This document shows positions 58,741 through 64,000 of a stretch of 64,000 nt of DNA, in pieces. Position numbers and translations under genes: made by a program. Under the pieces are notes generated by a model that made no database searches, was not told the DNA's origin, and was given only the letters and a program-made list of their open reading frames with translations. Source of the DNA: Agriotes lineatus (taxonomy: Eukaryota > Arthropoda > Insecta > Coleoptera > Elateridae); contig CALNHX010003007.1 in assembly GCA_940337035.1 (NCBI GenBank), positions 97,479 through 161,478 of the forward strand. The letters are read 5' to 3'. Each line of letters begins with the position of its first letter. The first letter of the stretch is position 1.

Positions 58741-58875
58741 AGAAATACTTGCATCCCAAAAGTCACTAAGCCGAGCAAAGATTTCAGTTTCACTGAGGTC
58801 GGGCCTGTCAGCTTTATAATGCCTGTAAGCCTTTGTAATTTGTAGTTTTGTGTCACCTTTAATGACTTTTGGCAT
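58741..58875 (-). CDS. N-terminal DNA-binding-type exon upstream of the mariner remnant
   Basis: An ATG at 58873-58875 opens a 45-codon minus-strand frame: MPKVIKGDTKLQITKAYRHY, then LSETEIFARLSDFWDASIS. It is followed by GTATAAAAC...CTGTTTTAG (58693-58740), a 48-bp GT-AG segment whose removal joins it in frame to ISERTIRSIMGRNNFEIKP and PFGPRPKN, just before the mariner core. The charged start and 'T.ISERT(I/V)R.I' resemble a helix-turn-helix N-terminus of Tc1/mariner-like proteins. Whether the intron is real is inferred; the product could not be functional because the core is broken. Confidence 0.45.
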
Positions 58876-59009
58876 ATTTACTTTAGTACTACAATTTGTT
58901 TGACAGATAGATATCCATGACGGCGATGTCCATACATATTATGTCTAGTGGCAAACAAAGTATGAAAGGACTGGCAACATTGCATGTTTAACCTCAAAAT
59001 GTCAAATTA

Positions 59010-59032
59010 GACACTTTCGTGAACCTCCTGTA
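59010..59032 (-). repeat. Probable mariner 5' terminal repeat and TA
   Basis: Minus strand from 59032: TA, CAGGAGGTTCACGAAAGTGT. CAGGRKGTTC after a TA dinucleotide is a common mariner-type terminus. The partner end is not seen, presumably lost at the LINE junction near 57786. Confidence 0.5.
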
Positions 59033-59153
59033 CATAACAGCTGCTACTGACAAAGTGTCAGAAAGAGTTTCTAGGGAGTTTTAGTTTTATTAAACATAAA
59101 AACAAAATTCCATGTCTACCTACTTGGCAAATAACTATTGAACGGTTTATATG

Positions 59154-59854
59154 CTTCAATTTTCAAATCCAAGCTCTATTTCATTTTCGTTTGCTCACAT
59201 ATTATGTTTACTCGAAGTAACTTGATATCTCGAATATCTCGTGCCGATTCCAGTCAAATAATTGTCTTATAAAGTAATTGTAAAATACTATACACTGAAT
59301 ATTACATAATTCTTCCGTAATTTATATAAAATAAATAGGCTATTTACAATTCATTGCTCGGTTCTAGCCACACAACGTATAGGGTAATATGCGAAGTAGT
59401 TTATAAAATTATTATTGAAATAGTATTTCTTTGTTTTGAAATGGTTAGTATCTAAATGGTGTTACGCTCGATATTAATTATGTTCTAATTCATACACTCA
59501 TGATTAATGATGCTACATAGTATCTACCTGAAAATTATAGGATTTACTTCTTATGGCTGACAAAGTTAATTATACCACAATTGATGATGTTGCATCCCAA
59601 AGAGCCTTTTGAAATTGTAGGGAGCCTTATATGTATAGATATGCCCCAAGAATTTTAAATAAGCATAAGCAATCTAAATCTAAAAATTTCGTGTTTAAAA
59701 TTCAGTTTTTGTCATACATATAAGCTAACTATTGCACTAAAAGGTAGCAAGTTTTATGAACGTATGTATGTAAATATAAGTATGAAATGGAGTTAAAATA
59801 ACTAGAAATTGGCTAATATGAACCCTAAATTAAATTATATTAATTACTTCGTAA
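59154..59854. other. No recognised gene
   Basis: AT-rich, nothing identified. Confidence 0.5.
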
Positions 59855-61450
59855 ATGAGACAAGATTGCAGACAGTTTAGAAATAAAAAAGTATTAGAAA
59901 CCATACAAGAAAACAAGAGTCTCAAACTATTGAAAAGAAATCTTAGTAATGGCAATAAAGAAATAATAAAGCTTAAAAACAACGATGGAATAATAAAAAC
60001 AGATCCGCTGAAATATTGTCAATCACCGAAGAGTACTACACGAAACTATACAGTTCAAAAAAATCACCACCATTCCAAAACTATAAACAATTAAAAACCG
60101 GGGCCTAGGATCGGAACAAATATCGGAAATAAGAAAAAAAGAAATAGAAAACACATTAAAGTATGAAATGATTAAACAGGTGCTACATATAGTTCTGGAA
60201 AAACTAAAGACTATATACGATAGCTGTCTCGAAAATGGAAAAATTTCGGAAACGTGGTGTGAATCTAAAATAGTTTTACTGTATAAAAAGGACGACAAAC
60301 ACAAACTGGACCACTATCGTTGTATAAGTTTATCACAAAAATTACTTCCATAGATTAAGCAGAAAAATTGACTTTTACCAGCCAAGAGAGCAGGCATGAT
60401 ATCCCTCGAGATTTAGTACTTGTGACCACCTCCAATTAGTGAAAAATATAATTCAGAAAGCATATGAATATAAATTCCCTTTGTGTCTGTTTTTCATAGA
60501 CCGCGAAAAAGCCTTCGACCCTCTGGAGGGTGATGTTGAAATCTTTGGAAAATAGTAGAACTGATCACAGGTATTCTAAATTGCTTCAATGCATATACGA
60601 AAATGGAACTATGTACGTAAAACTGTACAAAAACACTAAACTAATAAACATCAATCGACGAGTCAGACAAGGGGATAGGATGTCTCCAAAATTGTTTATA
60701 TTAACGTTGAAAGATGTATTCAAAGAGCTCGACCGGGACAGAAAGGAAATGAACATCAATAGAGAAGTGCTTACCATTTAAGATTCGCGGATGACATAGT
60801 TATAATTAGTCAAGATCTACAAGAACTACAAGACATGGTGAGAGAACTAAACAATTAATTTGAAAAAGTAAGCCTAAAAATCTAAAGCAAAAATAGGGAC
60901 AAACATTTTAAAAGTTGACAAGGGGCTAATAACCGTAATAATGAACAACAAACCTATTGCACTATATAATACCTAGGTCACAATAACTGGCCACATTGCG
61001 AAAATAGGTCCCGGGTGGTGTAACTTGAACAAGCTTTCACGTTCGATCAGTAGAGTTAAGCAACGCTCTCTCTGGTCAGAACTTGGATGGGAGTTCCACT
61101 GTTGCATCTCTCGGCGCCTCGTGATACGGCTGTCACGGAAATAGATGGTCCCGGCGGTCATAACAACATCATGACAGTCGTTAGTGGGGTTGGAAGTCCC
61201 CATAAATGCACAGCGACGCCTATAATTGGCCTAACGGCTGTTGGCTGATTGCAAAATAAATAAATAAATAAATAAAATACAGGACGACAAATGAACGAAG
61301 AGAGTTATTGAATGGGGATCAGAATGTAATACAAAGAAGGGCTTGATGACATCACTATAGTAGCTGCGATAAGCTGGACAGCTACTAGGACAGCAGATAG
61401 AACAGAATGGAAAACGTTAGGGAATGCTTACGTCTAGTATTGGATAGAGA
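59855..61450 (+). pseudogene. RTE-type LINE split by a 5S-derived SINE
   Basis: Plus strand: an N-terminal linker (59855-60094); RT fingers with IYDSCLENGKISETWCESKI, VLLYKKDDKHKLDHYRCISL (60168-60353); the RT palm with LLQCIYENGTMYVKLYKNTK, RRVRQGDRMSPKLFILTLKD (60530-60781); then in another frame RFADDIVIISQDLQELQDMV, with the catalytic FADD near 60785-60800. After a SINE (61006-61279) the last block is ISWTATRTADRTEWKTLGNA, YV. Motif order fits an RTE-type LINE from mid-protein to near the C-terminus. Single-base shifts and stops occur throughout, so it is inactive. The best-preserved LINE RT of the window. Confidence 0.9.
61006..61279 (+). repeat. 5S rRNA-derived SINE (SINE3-like) with AAATA tail
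   Basis: The head contains ACGTTCGATCAGTAGAGTTA and AGCAACG, then GGTCAGAACTTGGATGGGAG. These match the 5S rRNA internal promoter: box A-like AGTTAAGCAACG at 61054-61065 and box C-like GGTCAGAACTTGGATGGGAG at 61074-61093. The sequence is not 5S beyond about 61100. The body (CCCGGCGGTCATAACAACAT and GGCCTAACGGCTGTTGGC) ends in (AAATA)n at 61252-61279. A 5S-type pol III head, unrelated body and A-rich simple tail define SINE3-class elements. It is inserted in the LINE at 59855-61450. Flanking AAAATA may be a short target duplication, but the A-rich tail makes this ambiguous. Confidence 0.85.
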
Positions 61451-62730
61451 ATGGCTAATGATGACGATGCTGACTTCATTAACGCCAATACTTGAAGTTG
61501 TGAGAGCATTAGCTCAATCAGTAGCTTTATAAAGAAGATTTCGTATTTTCGTTTGAGAAATTACATGAACATAAAAATAACAATTCATATAAACTTTATA
61601 ATAAAAAATAAAAATATCTGAAAGTCTAGGGTTCCATTTGTATGATGCAGTCCGATAACATGCTAGTAGGAAATCAGTTGATGATTACTATTTTTCTAAA
61701 CAATCAGCTTTCGATAAAATCGTTGCTTGTAACGTTAACTCTAGATGTATTTGTCATAATAACATATCGCCTAGAAAGTGGCGTCGGCTAAATACAATAT
61801 GAAGAAGATGGCTGAAAACAGGTCTTTCACACTGGTGAAATGTGACTAGTGGCATCGTGGCATTGGATTTCTAACGTACGCGATACATTTAGTACAATTA
61901 TAAACTAATGTCCAATGTTAGCAGTTTTCGAATTTAAAATCTATTAAAGGCTATTTTCAAATTCAACCTATTAAAATATATACGTAAACTAACAACTATT
62001 AACATCTACCTCGTGATTTTTTTCACTAGAACATGATATACCAAAACTTGCTAAATATGGCAGCTAACAAAATGCCCAGAGGAAAGATGATATTTTTAAA
62101 TAAAGCTTTGTTTAAGAAAAAAGTGGCAACACGCAATGTCTCGGGAATATGACCATTAAAGCTCCTTAAAGTATTTTGGTATGTGATCCTTTGCACAACA
62201 ATACATAAAATACAGACATATAGAGGAAAAGAACTAAGAATATAAATTGGTACTTCATTGTACTAGTACAATAATGATAAAGTAAATTGGACCACCTACT
62301 CTCACTGTTAAGTAAATGTTACAATAAACACCCCCAGAGCATAACCTATTTGAACAGATTTCAACATTAGCAAGAAACAGTAGTTATAAATGAAGAATGT
62401 TCATCATAGAAAATCTGTTAATACCCATCAAGGCACTGTAATGTTAATCTTTTTGTCACAGAATACACGTCAAATCTATATGCTCGAGTTTCTTCGTTTT
62501 TAGCAGTCAATCATTAATCTTTATATGCAACTCGTACATTAGCTTTCTGACTCGTTCTCTTTACTGGCCTCGCTCTCTCAGCCATAATACTGACTCGCCC
62601 AATGAAGTCCTACACTATGTATTTTTCATATAAATAGCTATTATATCTATGATAACTTCGGGCAATTGTTAGGCGCCATCTCTTGTTTCAGCCTGGATAC
62701 TAGCAACCAGTGAGACTAATGTCTCATTTA
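61451..62730. other. No recognised gene
   Basis: AT-rich, no feature identified. Confidence 0.5.
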
Positions 62731-63115
62731 ATAACTTTTTTCTCTATCTCTTACGGTTTGGCTGCTGAAACAACGTCTCGGACGGACGGAAATCGCATTA
62801 ATCGAAAACCGGAAGTGTCACGTGACTGAAATTCGGTTCCTGACCTGACATGACCATTCCAAACATATAACTTTCATAACTTTTTTCTCTATCTCTTACG
62901 GTTTGGCTGCTGAAACAGAGTCCCGGACGGACCAGCGTCCCGGATGGACGGAAATCACGTGATTTCTCAAAAACCGAAAGTGTCACGTGACTGAAATTCG
63001 GTTTCTGACCCGACATGACCATTCCAAACATATAACTTCCATAACTTTTTTCTCTATCTCTTACGGTTTGGCTGCTGAAACAGCGTCCCGGATGGACAAA
63101 ACAGCGTCTCGGACG
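62731..63115. repeat. Tandem array, 145-165 bp units, about 2.5 copies
   Basis: Units begin at 62731, 62876 and 63041, each opening ATAACTTTTTTCTCTATCTC, TTACGGTTTGGCTGCTGAAA. The second is about 20 bp longer through an extra GTCCCGGA(C/T)GGA block. Each full unit contains GTGTCACGTGACTGAAATTC and GACATGACCATTCCAAACAT. The long minus-strand frame 62798-63226 translates the array into repeated KSYGSYMFGMVMSGQ peptides, but there is no sign that it is a gene. Confidence 0.9.
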
Positions 63116-63599
63116 CATTTTGGCACAATGCACCACGTTTCGGTCAATGGAAGATATTTTAGCTCTCTGATTGGTTGTGACCGAATAGCGGTGCATTTTG
63201 GCAATCCAAACTGAAACGTGGTACATTTTACCACGTCAAATGCTCATACGGTGCTGTCAAATAAAACTGCTGTCGTGTACCTATGCGTGATGCATTATTT
63301 ATGTATTTACGTGTAGTGTTCCCTACTAGTTTTTCCTCATCATAATGCAACTTTGCTGTATAATGTGCCTGAGACATTTAAATATTCTTTTAAAGAGATG
63401 CAACATGAAAACATTACTCTTTAGGCTGAAGTGAAAACCATTAAAGAATGTGATGAGTGCATTCGAGTTTCTTTTACACTATTTTTACGCGTAGAATAAA
63501 CTACTAGAATTTGGCGCGTTCCTCCTGACTCACTCAGTAGAAGTAATCGTAAGCTAGTTACAAATATCAGATTTTTTAAAAGAGAATTTACCTGCTATA

Positions 63600-63871
63600 A
63601 TTACGATTAAAAACAATCATAGCCATAGTTTGGATACTACTGATGCATTCCGTGCATTGCCTGCTTTAACTGTTACGAGAATGCGATTTGCAAATTATTT
63701 TCAAGGTGGATTAGGTATTACTGAAGCCATTAATTATCATATTTCCAAATTGGAATTAAAAATTGAAGACACAGACTTAGTCAAAGGTTTAGTGAATACA
63801 AAATATCGCACAGTAAGATACTGATATGATTGCTGTAGAAAATTGCACCTTGGTACACGTGCTGGTGTTAG
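63600..63871 (+). pseudogene. Possible exon of an unrecognised, perhaps transposon-derived, protein
   Basis: The plus frame reads NNHSHSLDTTDAFRALPALT, then RMRFANYFQGGLGITEAINY and HISKLELKIEDTD...VNTKYRTVRY, a TGA at 63822-63824, then continues in the same frame YDCCRKLHLGTRAGVSVLK up to a AAGGTAGGT donor-like site at 63871. The 'N H.H....A.AL..L......R..F..YF..G....A...H' style resembles zinc-finger/SWIM proteins linked to MULE-type elements, but I cannot name it. The TGA stands where a Trp would read naturally, so the frame is probably dead. It is followed by AT-rich DNA to the window end. Confidence 0.4.
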
Positions 63872-64000
63872 CGTTTTGAAGGTAGGTATTTATTAACCTA
63901 TACCCTAAATTTCTTTTATTACTTATATTTTAATTACAGAAATTAAAATTAAAATAAAGCGAATATGAAAAATTAGGGATTACTATAGAAGTTCAAGAAT

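Larger units (their letters stand above)
56803..59153. repeat. 28-bp perfect inverted repeats bounding 2.35 kb
   Basis: CATATAAACCGTTCAATAGT, TATTTGCC-type sequence at 56803-56830 is the exact reverse complement of 59126-59153. The interval holds the RTE-type LINE end (57178-57786) and the mariner remnant (57787-59030). No target duplication is evident outside the pair. It may be terminal inverted repeats of an older host element. Confidence 0.8.

Noticed and set aside
61006..61110. Genuine 5S rRNA gene
   Set aside because: Only the internal promoter part matches; the 3' half of 5S is replaced by unrelated sequence with an A-rich tail.
62798..63226. Gene for a repeat protein
   Set aside because: The frame coincides with a DNA tandem array and lacks a start context, domain or codon evidence.

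Overview
This is a non-prokaryotic, AT-rich window that looks like intergenic or heterochromatin-like DNA from an insect genome, possibly a large, repeat-laden one such as a beetle's. The evidence is the mix of element families: RTE-type and Jockey-type LINEs, mariner, hAT, piggyBac-like and Ty3/gypsy remnants, a Polinton-type protease, tRNA- and 5S-derived SINEs, and many fold-back MITEs. There are no operons and no confidently intact host gene. Almost every coding signal is a broken piece of a mobile element. The species cannot be named from the sequence.

Layout, left to right. 0-5 kb: a dispersed repeat carrying a possible last exon (45-774), a Ty3/gypsy pol remnant on the minus strand (2040-2783), a short tandem array, and two inverted-repeat MITEs. 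7-9 kb: a piggyBac-like transposase end and an RTE-type LINE. 10.5-13.5 kb: an inverted array of TTCGCCGG motifs, a Tc1-like transposase scrap and a dispersed repeat. 14.3-19.1 kb: a complete LTR retrotransposon with 1.54-kb LTRs, matching 4-bp target duplications and no recognisable gag or pol. 20-22.4 kb: a hAT transposase C-terminus, a 477-bp palindrome, and the second copy of the exon repeat. 23.4-26.3 kb: a gypsy RT scrap, a tRNA-SINE with a tandem array, and a Polinton-type cysteine protease pseudogene. 27-34 kb: MITEs, tandem duplications and a 414-bp palindrome in otherwise unrecognised DNA. 34.9-37.2 kb: a decayed Jockey-type LINE. 38.8-40.7 kb: a LINE inserted into a MITE, itself interrupted by a fold-back element. 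42.6-46.8 kb: a palindrome relative with a hairpin cluster, LINE scraps and a hAT-type MITE with perfect 8-bp target duplications. 46.9-54.2 kb: fold-back elements, one keeping a transposase tail. 54.6-64 kb: a tRNA-SINE, a LINE/mariner composite between 28-bp perfect inverted repeats, a LINE split by a 5S-SINE, a ~150-bp tandem array and a possible exon at the right edge.

The elements do not form a pathway. They form a layered insertion record in which target duplications and nesting give the order of events: the LTR element, the hAT-type MITE and the CAG(G/T)GTGT fold-backs are young enough to show both ends, while most LINE, gypsy and mariner pieces are old, truncated and frameshifted. All family names rest on reading motifs by eye; no database search was run.
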